DNA of 64,000 bases from JAIBJN01 sp963775505 (GTDB lineage Bacteria; Actinomycetota; Thermoleophilia; Gaiellales; Gaiellaceae), in NCBI GenBank assembly GCA_963775505.1, contig CAVZIL010000007.1, forward strand, positions 744,001-808,000, read 5' to 3'. Every line of letters starts with the position of its first letter. The stretch's first letter is position 1. This document shows, piece after piece, positions 7,667 to 15,344 of this stretch. The notes under the pieces were generated by a model. It was not told where the DNA came from. It ran no database searches and worked only from the letters and a program-made list of their open reading frames with translations. Both the position numbers and the translations under genes were made by a program.

Positions 7667-8361
7667 TGGCCACGGCTACGACCGACATCGGGCCGGGGCG
7701 GCCCCTCACGATCGGGGCGGTCTGCAACCGGCTGCGCGACGAGTTTCCCGACATCTCGATCTCGAAGATCCGCTACCTCGAGGACCAGGGCCTGCTCGCC
7801 CCGCGGCGAACGCAGGGGGGTTACCGCCTCTACTCCGAGGAGGACGTGGAGCGGCTCGAGACGATCCTCCGGCTGCAGCGCGACGAGTTTCTGCCGCTGC
7901 GGGTGATCCGGCAGGAGCTCGCCGCCGGCGCGCCCCGGCGGCGTGAGCGCACCCGCGCGACCGGCCTGCAGGTGGCCGAGGACGAGGTCGACCTGGCGAC
8001 GCTCTGCGCCCGGGCCGGCGTCGACGCCGCCTTCGTGAACGAGCTCGAGGGGTACGGGCTCGTCGAGGCCAGGTCGGTGGACGGGGACAAGCACTTCCCA
8101 GAGCGTGACGTCGACGTCGCCGCGGCCTGCGCCCGCCTCGCCCGCTACGGCGTCGCTCCGCGCAACCTGGCCACCTTCAGGCGGTGGGCGGACAACGAGG
8201 CCGACCTGCTCGAGCGGATCGTCGCCCCCGAGCTGCGCTCGCCCAACCCCGAGAAGCGCCACGCGGGCCTCGAGAACCTCGAGAACCTGGCCGCACTCTC
8301 CCAGGAGCTCTCCAACCTGCTCTTCTGGCGGGCCCTCCGGGGTATCGTGCCGCGCGCGTGA
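7666..8361 (+). CDS. ftsR: MerR-type regulator FtsR
   Basis: This 231-residue protein has an N-terminal MerR winged helix (about residues 14-85: IGAVCNRL, SISKIRYLEDQGLL, GGYRLYSEEDVERL) and a C-terminal half without metal-sensing cysteines. A MerR regulator directly downstream of a GarA/OdhI FHA gene is the conserved arrangement of FtsR in Corynebacterium and Rv1828 in Mycobacterium, where it activates ftsZ. The length and domain layout fit. The start overlaps the FHA stop by one base (TGATG) and the end overlaps apt, so the four genes form one operon. Confidence 0.8.
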   Translation: MATATTDIGPGRPLTIGAVCNRLRDEFPDISISKIRYLEDQGLLAPRRTQGGYRLYSEEDVERLETILRLQRDEFLPLRVIRQELAAGAPRRRERTRATGLQVAEDEVDLATLCARAGVDAAFVNELEGYGLVEARSVDGDKHFPERDVDVAAACARLARYGVAPRNLATFRRWADNEADLLERIVAPELRSPNPEKRHAGLENLENLAALSQELSNLLFWRALRGIVPRA

Positions 8362-8885
8362 CTCCGGTCGACCTCGAGTCGAAGATCCGGGACATCCCGG
8401 ACTTCCCCAAGCGCGGCATCGTCTTCAAGGACATCATGCCGCTCCTGGCCGACCCCGAGGCCCTGCACGAGACGGTGGAGCGCCTCGCCGAGTTCGCGGA
8501 GCCGCGCAAGCCGGACGTCGTGCTCGGCGCCGAGGCCAGAGGCTTCATCCTCGGGGCGGCGCTCGCGTACAGGCTCGGGTGCGGCTTCGTCGCGGCGCGC
8601 AAGCCCGGGAAGCTCCCCTGGCGCACGATCAGCGCCAAGTACGCGCTCGAGTACGGGTTCGACGCGCTCGAGCTGCACGCCGACTCGATCGCTCCCGGGG
8701 CGCGCGTCCTCGTCCACGACGACCTGCTCGCAACGGGGGGGACCGCGAGGGCCAAGGTCGACCTCGTGGAGCAGCTCGGCGGCATCGTCGTGGGCCTGGC
8801 GTTCGTGATCGAGCTCGAGTTCCTGGGCGGCCGCGAAAAGCTCGGGGGCTACGACGTGTATTCGTTGGTCACGTACGCGGAGTGA
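8358..8885 (+). CDS. apt: Adenine phosphoribosyltransferase
   Basis: Apt salvages adenine by joining it to PRPP to give AMP. The 175-residue protein has the expected length. The typical N-terminus is present (SKIRDIPDFPKRGIVFKDIMPLL), as is the base-recognition loop ARKPGKLPW, and the PRPP loop VLVHDDLLATGGTA (about residues 116-129). The GTG start overlaps the ftsR stop as GTGA, implying translational coupling. In many bacteria apt lies near stringent-response genes, but here the neighbours are regulators. The assignment is secure. Confidence 0.93.
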   Translation: MTPVDLESKIRDIPDFPKRGIVFKDIMPLLADPEALHETVERLAEFAEPRKPDVVLGAEARGFILGAALAYRLGCGFVAARKPGKLPWRTISAKYALEYGFDALELHADSIAPGARVLVHDDLLATGGTARAKVDLVEQLGGIVVGLAFVIELEFLGGREKLGGYDVYSLVTYAE

Positions 8886-8935
8886 GGGCGCGGTACGGGG
8901 AACCGTCCCCCGTGCCGATACATAATCAGAGTCCC

Positions 8936-9538
8936 ATGTACGACCAGCTCACCGGGCGCTACACGTTCGCCTGTCCGGCCCGCGGCGAGGTTCGCGTCAC
9001 GCTCTCGCGCTTCCGCATCCTCGAGCGTCTGCCAGGAGCCGCCCACCCTGCGGTCTACAAGATCACGTTCGCATGCGCCTGCGGCGGGGAGCACGACGGC
9101 CTCGTCACGCACGATGAGCTCGACTGGGCGCCGCTGGCCGGCGCCGACCAGGCCTTCCTCAACCTGATGACGGCGCGCCTCGAGTCCGCTGCGCTCGAGC
9201 TGCTCGACGTCGCGGCCCGGCACATCCAGGCGGGAGAGTGGCCCTGGAGCTTCTTCTGCTACCCGGAGGAGCGTCCCCGACCGGTCACCCCGTCGGCGTT
9301 CCGCGTCCTTGCCGGTGGCGGGCACGAGCTCGGCCTCGCGGTCGAGTGCCCCAGCTGCACGCACACGAGCGTGAACGTCGTCAGCCGCGAGCACGTCGAC
9401 GTGCCATTCTACAACGACCGTCGGGTGGGGGTCGTGGAGCACATCTTCGTCCGCGACCGCGAGCTGGCCCTCTCGGCCTTCCGCGACGAGCTCGACTCCG
9501 GCGCCTTCGACACGCGGCGTCGGGACCTCGCTGCGTAG
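8936..9538 (+). CDS. Conserved-looking hypothetical protein with paired cysteine motifs
   Basis: I do not recognise this 200-residue protein. It is soluble, with no signal or membrane segment. It has three cysteine clusters, FACPARGEV (about residue 12), FACACGGEHD (about 43) and VECPSCTH (about 142), which could bind zinc. Codon use looks like that of its neighbours, so it is probably real. I chose the ATG at 8936 because a -10-like CATAAT (8921-8926) ends 9 bases upstream, which would give a nearly leaderless message. An in-frame GTG at 8912 is an alternative. It stands alone between apt and a membrane protein gene. Confidence 0.65.
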   Translation: MYDQLTGRYTFACPARGEVRVTLSRFRILERLPGAAHPAVYKITFACACGGEHDGLVTHDELDWAPLAGADQAFLNLMTARLESAALELLDVAARHIQAGEWPWSFFCYPEERPRPVTPSAFRVLAGGGHELGLAVECPSCTHTSVNVVSREHVDVPFYNDRRVGVVEHIFVRDRELALSAFRDELDSGAFDTRRRDLAA

Positions 9539-9607
9539 CTCGCGTTAGTCCTTCCGCCTCGTCGGGAACCATGTGTCGTGGAACTCGACCTGCGAGGTGA
9601 GCCGAGC

Positions 9608-10219
9608 ATGTTTGGAAGAGGGCGAGACGACGGGACGGTGGAACGGACGGAGACCGTGGTGGAGCAGGAGCACGCGTGGGCCAGCCCGCCGGTGGTGCGC
9701 GGGCTCACGACGCTCCTGGGCGTCGCGGCGGCGGGCCTCCTGATCTGGCTTGCGAGCACGTTCGACCTCGCCTCGACCGGCGAGTACTGGACGGCGATGG
9801 CGATCCTGGCCGGCGCCGGCGCGTGTCTCGGCCTCTCGCAGCTCCTCGGCGGGTGGACGAAGTGGGGGGCGCCCACGATCAGCCCGGGCGTGTTCCTCCT
9901 CGGGTTCCTGCCGGCGTTCGTGGCCGTCGGCGGCGTCCTCGTCGCCACGCGGCCGACCGGCACGGGGGAGGGCGAGCAGGTGGCCGAGTGGATCAGGGAC
10001 ATCGGGCTGGGCGGCGTGGCCGAAGACCTGATCGTGTTTCAGGGCGTCCTGGCGTTCGGCCTCGGCATCGTCCTCACGTTCACGCTGGACACCCGGGGGC
10101 CGCGCAGCCGCACGCTCGAGCGGGAGACGGTCGTCCCCGAGGAGGACGTGCACGACTACCGCGGGGAGGCGGTCTCGAGCGACGAGGAGACGGTCGTCGT
10201 GCGCCGATACCCGGAGTGA
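9608..10219 (+). CDS. Four-helix membrane protein of unknown function
   Basis: This 203-residue protein has four clear hydrophobic segments, at about residues 32-52, 61-81, 94-114 and 134-154, and charged ends. The C-terminal tail is acidic (about 162-203). The ATG at 9608 is chosen because GAGGTGA lies 7 bases upstream. A GTG 30 bases earlier has no ribosome binding site. No family motif is evident. It is preceded by a hypothetical gene on the same strand and followed by a very small one. Confidence 0.7.
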   Translation: MFGRGRDDGTVERTETVVEQEHAWASPPVVRGLTTLLGVAAAGLLIWLASTFDLASTGEYWTAMAILAGAGACLGLSQLLGGWTKWGAPTISPGVFLLGFLPAFVAVGGVLVATRPTGTGEGEQVAEWIRDIGLGGVAEDLIVFQGVLAFGLGIVLTFTLDTRGPRSRTLERETVVPEEDVHDYRGEAVSSDEETVVVRRYPE

Positions 10220-10284
10220 CGCACGGCCTTCCCTCGCGCCAGGGATCGACCCCCGGACGGGGAGACGCCGATACCGAAAAGGCC

Positions 10285-10491
10285 ATGGCCGCCGCTCCGG
10301 CTCAGGATCTCCACGGCCGGGGCGTCCCCCGGCTCCTTCGGCATTTCGACGCTCTCGAGCGGCTCACCGGCGACGCCGGCGGGCCGACGGGTCGGGCGCG
10401 GCTGGAGCGGGAGCTGGGGTGCGACCTGGCGGCGCTCCTGGTGTGCGCTCTCGCGCGTCCGCCGGCTCGGGCGCTCTTCAGTCCCGCCTGA
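10285..10491 (+). CDS. Possible small hypothetical protein
   Basis: This 68-residue reading frame would encode an amphipathic helical protein (RLLRHFDALERLTGDAG and RLERELGCDLAALLVCALA). The heptad-like leucine spacing and the lack of simple repeats suggest real coding, but there is no good ribosome binding site and no known family. Its 3' end overlaps the convergent small membrane protein gene by 14 bases. I regard it as plausible, not proven. Confidence 0.4.
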   Translation: MAAAPAQDLHGRGVPRLLRHFDALERLTGDAGGPTGRARLERELGCDLAALLVCALARPPARALFSPA

Positions 10492-10669
10492 GCTGGTCCT
10501 CGCCGCAGAGGCGGACGAAGAAGAAGATCAGGACGGCGGCAACGAGGCCGAAGAGGAAGGCGCTCCCTCCGTCCGTGCCGATCGCCAGCAGCCCGAGCCA
10601 GACGTAGGCGCCGAGGGCGACGCCCCACACGAAGGCGTGGAACCCGGGGCTGAACGCGGGGAACCCCAT
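10478..10669 (-). CDS. Small two-helix membrane protein
   Basis: This 63-residue protein is made of two hydrophobic segments (about residues 10-30 and 36-53), joined by a short glycine-containing loop, and ends in a charged tail. Such composition in a GC-rich genome argues for true coding. A 16-base perfect palindrome (10690-10705) lies 20 bases upstream of its ATG and could be its operator. No function can be assigned. Confidence 0.5.
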   Translation of the reverse strand: MGFPAFSPGFHAFVWGVALGAYVWLGLLAIGTDGGSAFLFGLVAAVLIFFFVRLCGEDQLRRD

Positions 10670-10689
10670 CCTGGCCGAGTCTAACGACC

Positions 10690-10705
10690 GCGTGTCCGGA
10701 CACGC
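10690..10705. promoter_or_regulatory. 16-bp perfect palindrome, operator candidate
   Basis: The sequence GCGTGTCCGGACACGC is a perfect palindrome. It lies 20 bases upstream of the start of the small two-helix membrane protein gene on the minus strand and has no T-run, so an operator is more likely than a terminator. The cognate regulator is unknown. Confidence 0.4.
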
Positions 10706-10902
10706 TCCCGGACCATAAAACTCGCCGAGCCGGTTGCGCTTTCGTCCACCTCTCCGACCAACTTTCGGCTTCCGCCTACGGCCGCCCGGTGGGGCTTCGA
10801 CCTACTCGCGCTCCGTGCTCGGCGCAAGCGGGAATCTAGACGGCCCCGGGGGCCCGCGCAAGCCCGCCGAAGGACGGTTCCCCGCAATTTGCGGAAAGTT
10901 CA

Positions 10903-10920
10903 TTTTCCACACTTTCCACA
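10903..10920 (+). repeat. Tandem DnaA-box-like 9-mers
   Basis: TTTTCCACA is followed directly by CTTTCCACA. The first fits the DnaA-box consensus TTWTNCACA and the second has one mismatch. A weaker copy in the other orientation lies at 10948-10956. The setting is an AT-richer patch of an otherwise very GC-rich region. No dnaA or dnaN gene is near. Confidence 0.3.
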
Positions 10921-10967
10921 GCGCCCCAACCGGCCTGTGGGCATCCCTGTGGAAGTCGGCTCGGCGC

Positions 10968-12161
10968 CTAGGGTCGGCGCAATGCGGCCGTCTTGTAGAC
11001 GCCGCTCGGGTTCCAGAGCAGGAACCCGGCGCTCTGCGCGTCGCGCGCCGCGAGGATCTGCGCGCGGACGTCGTCGAGGCTGTAGGAGCGGCCGAGCGCG
11101 AAGTCCTGTAGCCAGGGAACGAGCAGCGTGTCGTGCCCTCGGAGCTCCCGCCGGAAGTCGCGGAGGGCCCGGGCGACCGTTACCCCCGGAACAGCGTTGG
11201 GATCGTCGAGCGAGTACTCGCCGGCGCCGAAGTGGGAGGGGTAGACCATCGGATAGATGACGTCCAGGTGCTGGGCCAGCCGCCTCGGCCGCTGGCCGAT
11301 GCCCATCTCCCGTGTCGCGGTGAGCCCGAAGACCGCCGCGGAGACGCGCGCGCCGAGCGGCTCGAGCCGCGAGCGTGCGTACTCGACGAACTTGCCGATC
11401 GTGACCGTCTTGTGCTCCCTGCGCTTGCCGCTGAACACCGCGGACCCGAGGTCGCCGTCGGTCGGGAAGCGGACGTAGTCGAACATGATCTCGTCGAAGC
11501 CGGCCTCGACCGCCGCGACGGCAATGTCGAGGTTGTACTTCCAGACGCGCTCGTCGTATGGATTCGTCCAGGCGAGCCCGGCGCTGTTCGTCCACACGCC
11601 GCCGCCGCGACGCTGGATCGCGAGCTCCGGCCGCTGGGTGGCGAGGATCGGATCCTCGAAGACGACGACACGCCCGATCAGATAGACGCCGGCCGCTTCG
11701 GCGGCGGCTGCCGCCTCCGCAGGGTCGTAGAACGGTCGAGTCGCTCCGACCTTCCGCGCGAGGGCCGGCGCCTGCTGCTCGAAGCCCACCTCGCCGTTCT
11801 CGTCCTTCACGTCGAGCTCGAGCGCTGTCAGGCCCTTGTCCGCGAGCGAGAGGTACTCGTCGAGCTTGCCGTCGAGCGAGGCGAGCGCCGCCGTCACGTG
11901 CACGCCGCGGATCTCCTGCGGCAGCGGGACGGGCTGCGGCGTGCTCGGGGCCGATTCGCTCGGCGAGGACGAGCCCGGGGTCTCCGACGCGGGCGTCGTG
12001 CTCTCGCCCCAGCCGTTCAGGAACGTCATCCCCAGGGCGGACGCGGCCGCTGCGAGGGCGACGACCGCGAGCACGAGCACCCGCTGCAGGCTGCGTCGCC
12101 TCCGAGACTGCCGGCGCCGTTGGCGGAAGCGTTCGTTTGGATCGACGGGCTCGAGCAGCAT
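10968..12161 (-). CDS. Membrane-anchored DUF4015 glycoside hydrolase-like protein
   Basis: This protein of about 397 residues has a very basic cytoplasmic N-terminus (about residues 8-26), one membrane anchor (about 27-48), a Ser/Pro/Thr-rich linker (about 52-78) and then a TIM-barrel-like domain. Motifs of the DUF4015 putative glycosyl hydrolase family are visible: RGVHVTAALAS, LELDVKDENG, GFDEIMFDYVRFP with the probable catalytic acidic residue, and YPMVYPSHFG. It should act outside the membrane on a polysaccharide, substrate unknown. The ATG at 12161 puts the basic stretch and anchor at the N-terminus and has GAGG just upstream. An upstream ATG at 12248 has no ribosome site. Confidence 0.75.
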   Translation of the reverse strand: MLLEPVDPNERFRQRRRQSRRRRSLQRVLVLAVVALAAAASALGMTFLNGWGESTTPASETPGSSSPSESAPSTPQPVPLPQEIRGVHVTAALASLDGKLDEYLSLADKGLTALELDVKDENGEVGFEQQAPALARKVGATRPFYDPAEAAAAAEAAGVYLIGRVVVFEDPILATQRPELAIQRRGGGVWTNSAGLAWTNPYDERVWKYNLDIAVAAVEAGFDEIMFDYVRFPTDGDLGSAVFSGKRREHKTVTIGKFVEYARSRLEPLGARVSAAVFGLTATREMGIGQRPRRLAQHLDVIYPMVYPSHFGAGEYSLDDPNAVPGVTVARALRDFRRELRGHDTLLVPWLQDFALGRSYSLDDVRAQILAARDAQSAGFLLWNPSGVYKTAALRRP

Positions 12162-12283
12162 CGTGCCTCGGGCACGGTATTCCCCCGCAGGCCCCTCCGC
12201 AAGCCGAACACGCCCGCGCGGGGAGGGGCTGCTTGTGCCGGGGAGCACATCGGGTCGGGCACGGAGGCTTCCCTCGACTTGAC

Positions 12284-12297
12284 ATAACGCCCGTTAT
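12284..12297. promoter_or_regulatory. Inverted repeat overlapping a TTGACA
   Basis: ATAACG-CC-CGTTAT forms a 6-base inverted repeat that overlaps the last base of TTGACA (12279-12284) in the space between the divergent glycoside-hydrolase-like and sigma-factor genes. It could be an operator for either gene. No good -10 is found at the right distance downstream of this TTGACA. Confidence 0.3.
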
Positions 12298-12324
12298 CGT
12301 GCGTCGCGATGAGGCGGTCGCGGT

Positions 12325-12352
12325 TTGACTTGGCCGCCCGGACGGGTAGGGT
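12325..12352 (+). promoter_or_regulatory. Probable promoter of the region-1.1-containing sigma factor gene
   Basis: TTGACT (12325-12330) and TAGGGT (12347-12352) are separated by 16 bases, a good match to actinobacterial vegetative promoters. Transcription would start near 12360 and give a leader of about 60 bases before the ATG at 12423. Confidence 0.5.
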
Positions 12353-12422
12353 TGTTTCCGGCACGCCCGCCGGCAGCCGGTTTCCGCATCCCTTGTAGTG
12401 ACCCAGCTTCCGACATCGCCGA

Positions 12423-13475
12423 ATGCCTGACGAGCGCTCGATCGCCGGGCAGCACGACGAGCTTCAGCCACTGCTGGAGCGCGCCGACGCCTCGGGCGTC
12501 GTCGAGGCCGTGGAGCTGCGGGAGGCGCTCGAGCTCCTCGACCTCGACCCGGGCGACGTCGAGGCGCTGCACAAGGAGCTCGAGGAGCGGGGCATCGAGG
12601 TCGTCGACCGGCAGAAGGAGCCCGCTCCGGCGGTCCCGGGCACGGAGACGCTCGAGACCACCACCGACGCCCTCCAGCTCTTCCTCAGGGAGATCGGCCG
12701 GCATCCGCTGCTGACCGCCGCCGACGAGGTCGAGCTCTCGAAGCGCATCGAGCGGGGGGACATGGAAGCGAAGAAGCGGATGATCGAGTGCAACCTCCGC
12801 CTCGTCGTCTCCATCGCCAAGAACTACCGCAACCAGGGCCTCCCCTTCCTCGACCTGATCCAGGAGGGCATGTTCGGCCTGATCCGCGCCGTGGAGAAGT
12901 TCGAGTGGCAGCGCGGGCTCAAGTTCTCGACGTACGCGACCTGGTGGATCCGCCAGGCGGTCGCCCGCGCGATCGCCGACAAGGCGCGCACGATCCGCGT
13001 CCCCGTCCACGTCGTCGAGCGCATGCAGAAGATGCACCGCGCCGAGCGGCACCTCTGGACGCAGCTGGCGCGCGAGCCCTCACTCGAGGAGATCGCCGAC
13101 GAGGCGGGCCTGCCGCTCCAGCAGGCGATCGAGGTGCGGGCTGCGGCGCGCGCCTCGACGAGCCTCGACCAGCCGATCGGCGAGCAGGAGGACGCGGTCT
13201 TCGGCGATCTAGTCGCCGGCGACGAGCCGCTTCCGGACGAGGTGACGGAGAAGCGCCTGCAGAAGGAGGCCCTCGACCGGGCGCTCGAATCCCTGCCCGA
13301 GCGCGACCGCCGGGTCCTGGAGCTCCGCTACGGGCTGCGCGGCGAGGAGCCGCACACGCTCGAGCACATCGGCCGCCGCCTCGGCATCACGCGCGAACGC
13401 GTCCGCCAGATCGAGATCGAGTCGCTCTCGCGCCTAGCCTCGCTGCGCGAGATCGACGCGGTCGCGATCCACTAG
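12423..13475 (+). CDS. rpoD: RNA polymerase sigma factor, RpoD/SigA type
   Basis: This 350-residue sigma-70 factor has every main region. Region 1.1-like residues lie at about 10-60, region 1.2 at about 80-110 (DALQLFLREIGRHPLLTAADE), region 2 at about 120-195 with the core-binding and -10 recognition helix YATWWIRQAVARAIAD, region 3 at about 200-275, and region 4 at about 285-345 with the helix-turn-helix GITRERVRQIE. The presence of region 1.1 points to the housekeeping factor. A second similar factor lies 700 bases away. Its 3' end overlaps the convergent PHP phosphatase gene by 42 bases. No clear Shine-Dalgarno is seen. Confidence 0.88.
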   Translation: MPDERSIAGQHDELQPLLERADASGVVEAVELREALELLDLDPGDVEALHKELEERGIEVVDRQKEPAPAVPGTETLETTTDALQLFLREIGRHPLLTAADEVELSKRIERGDMEAKKRMIECNLRLVVSIAKNYRNQGLPFLDLIQEGMFGLIRAVEKFEWQRGLKFSTYATWWIRQAVARAIADKARTIRVPVHVVERMQKMHRAERHLWTQLAREPSLEEIADEAGLPLQQAIEVRAAARASTSLDQPIGEQEDAVFGDLVAGDEPLPDEVTEKRLQKEALDRALESLPERDRRVLELRYGLRGEEPHTLEHIGRRLGITRERVRQIEIESLSRLASLREIDAVAIH

Positions 13476-14168
13476 GGCCACGAGGGGACTGCCGTCGAAG
13501 AGCGCGTCCGCGCTCTCCCCCAGTCGCGCCCGCACGAGCCGGTGGGCCTCGTCGAGAAACGGCGGCCGCGACATCCGGTGGCCGTCAGAGGCAACGAGGT
13601 CGGCGAGGCCGCCGCGCAGGAGCCACCACGCGGCCTCCTCCTGCTCGAGGCCGTGAGCGCCCAGCAGGCTCGTCGCGTTCACCTGGATGAGCCAGCCGCG
13701 CTCGCGGAACGCCGCCACGGCCTCGAGCCCTTCCCGCACGTGCTCCGCGCGCTCCGGATGCGCGACGATCGGGGTCAGCCCGGAGGCCGCAACGTGCTCT
13801 CCGAGGCGCTCAGCGAGCGCGAGAGAGCCGTGGAAGGGCACCTCCATGAGGACCGCCGGAACGCCGCCGAGCCGGTAGCGGGCCGGGTCCTCCTCCAGGA
13901 GCGCCTCGGTCGGAGTCAGCTCCCAGCCCAGCTGGAGGTCGAGCCCGTGCTCCGCGAGTGTCGGCGCCATCTCGGCGTGGACGGTGCGCACCGCCTCTTC
14001 CCGCTGGCGTGTGAGCGTGAGGGACGGCCAGACGTGCGGCGTCGCGTACAGCACGCGCGTGCCGTGCCGGACGGCCTCGAGGCAGAGCCCCAGGCCGGCC
14101 TCCACCGAGCGGGCGCCGTCGTCGCCCGAGGGAACGACGTGCGAGTGGACGTCGACGAACGCGATCAC
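13434..14168 (-). CDS. PHP-domain protein, CpsB/CapC-like tyrosine phosphatase
   Basis: This 244-residue protein is a metal-dependent phosphoesterase of the PHP superfamily. It starts with DVHSHVVPSGDDGA, has ATPHVWPS, an IVAHPER motif and ends its core with SDGHR, so the histidine and aspartate ligands of the trinuclear metal site are visible. The arrangement matches CpsB/CapC/YwqE phosphatases, which dephosphorylate tyrosine kinases that control capsule or exopolysaccharide synthesis. No kinase or polysaccharide cluster is adjacent here. It lies between two sigma-factor genes. The start is GTG. Confidence 0.83.
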   Translation of the reverse strand: MIAFVDVHSHVVPSGDDGARSVEAGLGLCLEAVRHGTRVLYATPHVWPSLTLTRQREEAVRTVHAEMAPTLAEHGLDLQLGWELTPTEALLEEDPARYRLGGVPAVLMEVPFHGSLALAERLGEHVAASGLTPIVAHPERAEHVREGLEAVAAFRERGWLIQVNATSLLGAHGLEQEEAAWWLLRGGLADLVASDGHRMSRPPFLDEAHRLVRARLGESADALFDGSPLVALVDRDRVDLAQRG

Positions 14169-14200
14169 GCGCCCACGCTACCGGTCGCAGCCGGTGGCTC

Positions 14201-15163
14201 CTATTCGGTGCGCAGGTAGAGGCGCAGCTCTGGGGCGACCGACTGGAGCTCGCGCAGGGCGCGGGACTCGAGCTGGCGGACGCGCTCGCGGGTGACGCCG
14301 AGCTCGCCGCCCACCTCTTCGAGCGTCTTGGGAAGCTGGCCGTTCAGGCCGAAGCGAAGCTCGAGGACGTGGCGCATGCGCTCGTTGAGGGAGGCGAGCG
14401 CCTCCTGGAGCTCGACCCCGCGCAGGAGCTCGGCGAGCGCGGCGTCGGGCTGCTCGGAGTTCTCGTCCTCGAGCATGTCGCCGTACATCGAGTCGCCGTC
14501 GCCCACGGGCGTCTCCAGGCTCACGGGATCCTCGACGAGGTCGAAGAGCTCGTTCACGCGCTTCACGTCGATCCCGCTCTCGGCCGCGATCTCGTCGGGC
14601 AGCGGCTCGCGGTTCAGCCGCTGCGTGAGGATCCGCCGGGCGCGCATGACGCGGCGCACCTGGTCGACGACGTGCACCGGGAGGCGGATCGTCCGGCCTT
14701 GGTCGGCGATGGCGCGCGTCACGGCCTGGCGAATCCACCACGTCGCGTAGGTGGAGAGCTTGAAGCCGAGGCGGTAGTCGAACTTCTCCACCGCGCGGAT
14801 CAGGCCGAGGTTGCCCTCCTGGATCAGGTCGAGGAGGGGGACGCCCGAGTTCACGTAGTTCCGGGTGATCGACATCACGAGCCGGAGGTTGCACTCGATC
14901 AGGCGTCGCTTCGCCCACTCGTCGCCCTCGTCCTTGCGGCGCGCGAGCTCGCGCTCCTCAGCGGGAGTCAGGAGCGGCCCGTCGCCGATCTGGCGCACGT
15001 AGAGCTTGAGAGGGTCCTGCGTGGGCGCAGGGGTCTCGGGCGCCGCTTTCGCCTCGTTGTCGTCGTCCTCGTCGTCGTCCGGATCGGGGACGAGCTCGAG
15101 CTTCGGCTCTTCGGGCTCGACACGCTCGGGCCCGTTCGGGAGTTCCGCAGAAGAGTGCTCCAC
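14201..15163 (-). CDS. RNA polymerase sigma factor, second RpoD-like
   Basis: This 320-residue sigma-70 factor has an acidic N-terminal extension (about residues 10-40, a long Asp/Glu run) instead of a clear region 1.1. Region 1.2 follows (LKLYVRQIGDGPLLTPAEE), then region 2 with YATWWIRQAVTRAIAD, region 3, and region 4 with GVTRERVRQLE. It is most likely a group 2 factor, active under stress or stationary conditions, but could share housekeeping duty. The GTG start has GGGTGG close upstream. The gene diverges from the glutamine amidotransferase gene. Confidence 0.87.
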   Translation of the reverse strand: MEHSSAELPNGPERVEPEEPKLELVPDPDDDEDDDNEAKAAPETPAPTQDPLKLYVRQIGDGPLLTPAEERELARRKDEGDEWAKRRLIECNLRLVMSITRNYVNSGVPLLDLIQEGNLGLIRAVEKFDYRLGFKLSTYATWWIRQAVTRAIADQGRTIRLPVHVVDQVRRVMRARRILTQRLNREPLPDEIAAESGIDVKRVNELFDLVEDPVSLETPVGDGDSMYGDMLEDENSEQPDAALAELLRGVELQEALASLNERMRHVLELRFGLNGQLPKTLEEVGGELGVTRERVRQLESRALRELQSVAPELRLYLRTE

Positions 15164-15253
15164 GCCACCCGTATCGGCGGCCCGAGTGGGCGGCTTGAGC
15201 GCCTACCACCCGCTTAGGGGGATGGACTCCGTTCCCTTCCGCGTCGAGGTTGG

Positions 15254-15269
15254 TAATGTCTGTTCAGAC
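15254..15269 (+). promoter_or_regulatory. Extended -10 and short inverted repeat
   Basis: TGGTAATGT looks like an extended -10 element (hexamer 15254-15259). It overlaps the inverted repeat GTCTG-TT-CAGAC (15258-15269). The downstream gene starts at 15345, which would leave a leader of about 80 bases. No -35 is needed for extended -10 promoters, and none is obvious. Confidence 0.25.
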
Positions 15270-15344
15270 GGTCGAGTCGCGTCCCCTGCGGCCACTGCGG
15301 GTCGCGAATCGTCCGGGGATCCACCTAGGATCGGTGAGCGAACG

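Larger units (their letters stand above)
10670..10967. other. Gene-free stretch with palindrome and DnaA-box-like repeats
   Basis: No convincing gene lies in these 298 bases. They hold a 16-base palindrome near the left end, an inverted repeat CCGCAA-T-TTGCGG (10882-10894), and an AT-richer patch with tandem 9-mers ending in TCCACA (10903-10920). The right end abuts the 3' end of the glycoside-hydrolase-like gene. GC3 patterns typical of coding are absent. Confidence 0.5.

Noticed and set aside
10882..10956. Chromosomal replication origin
   Set aside because: Only one full DnaA-box match and few variants are seen, with no dnaA, dnaN, gyrB or recF gene and no extended AT-rich unwinding region.
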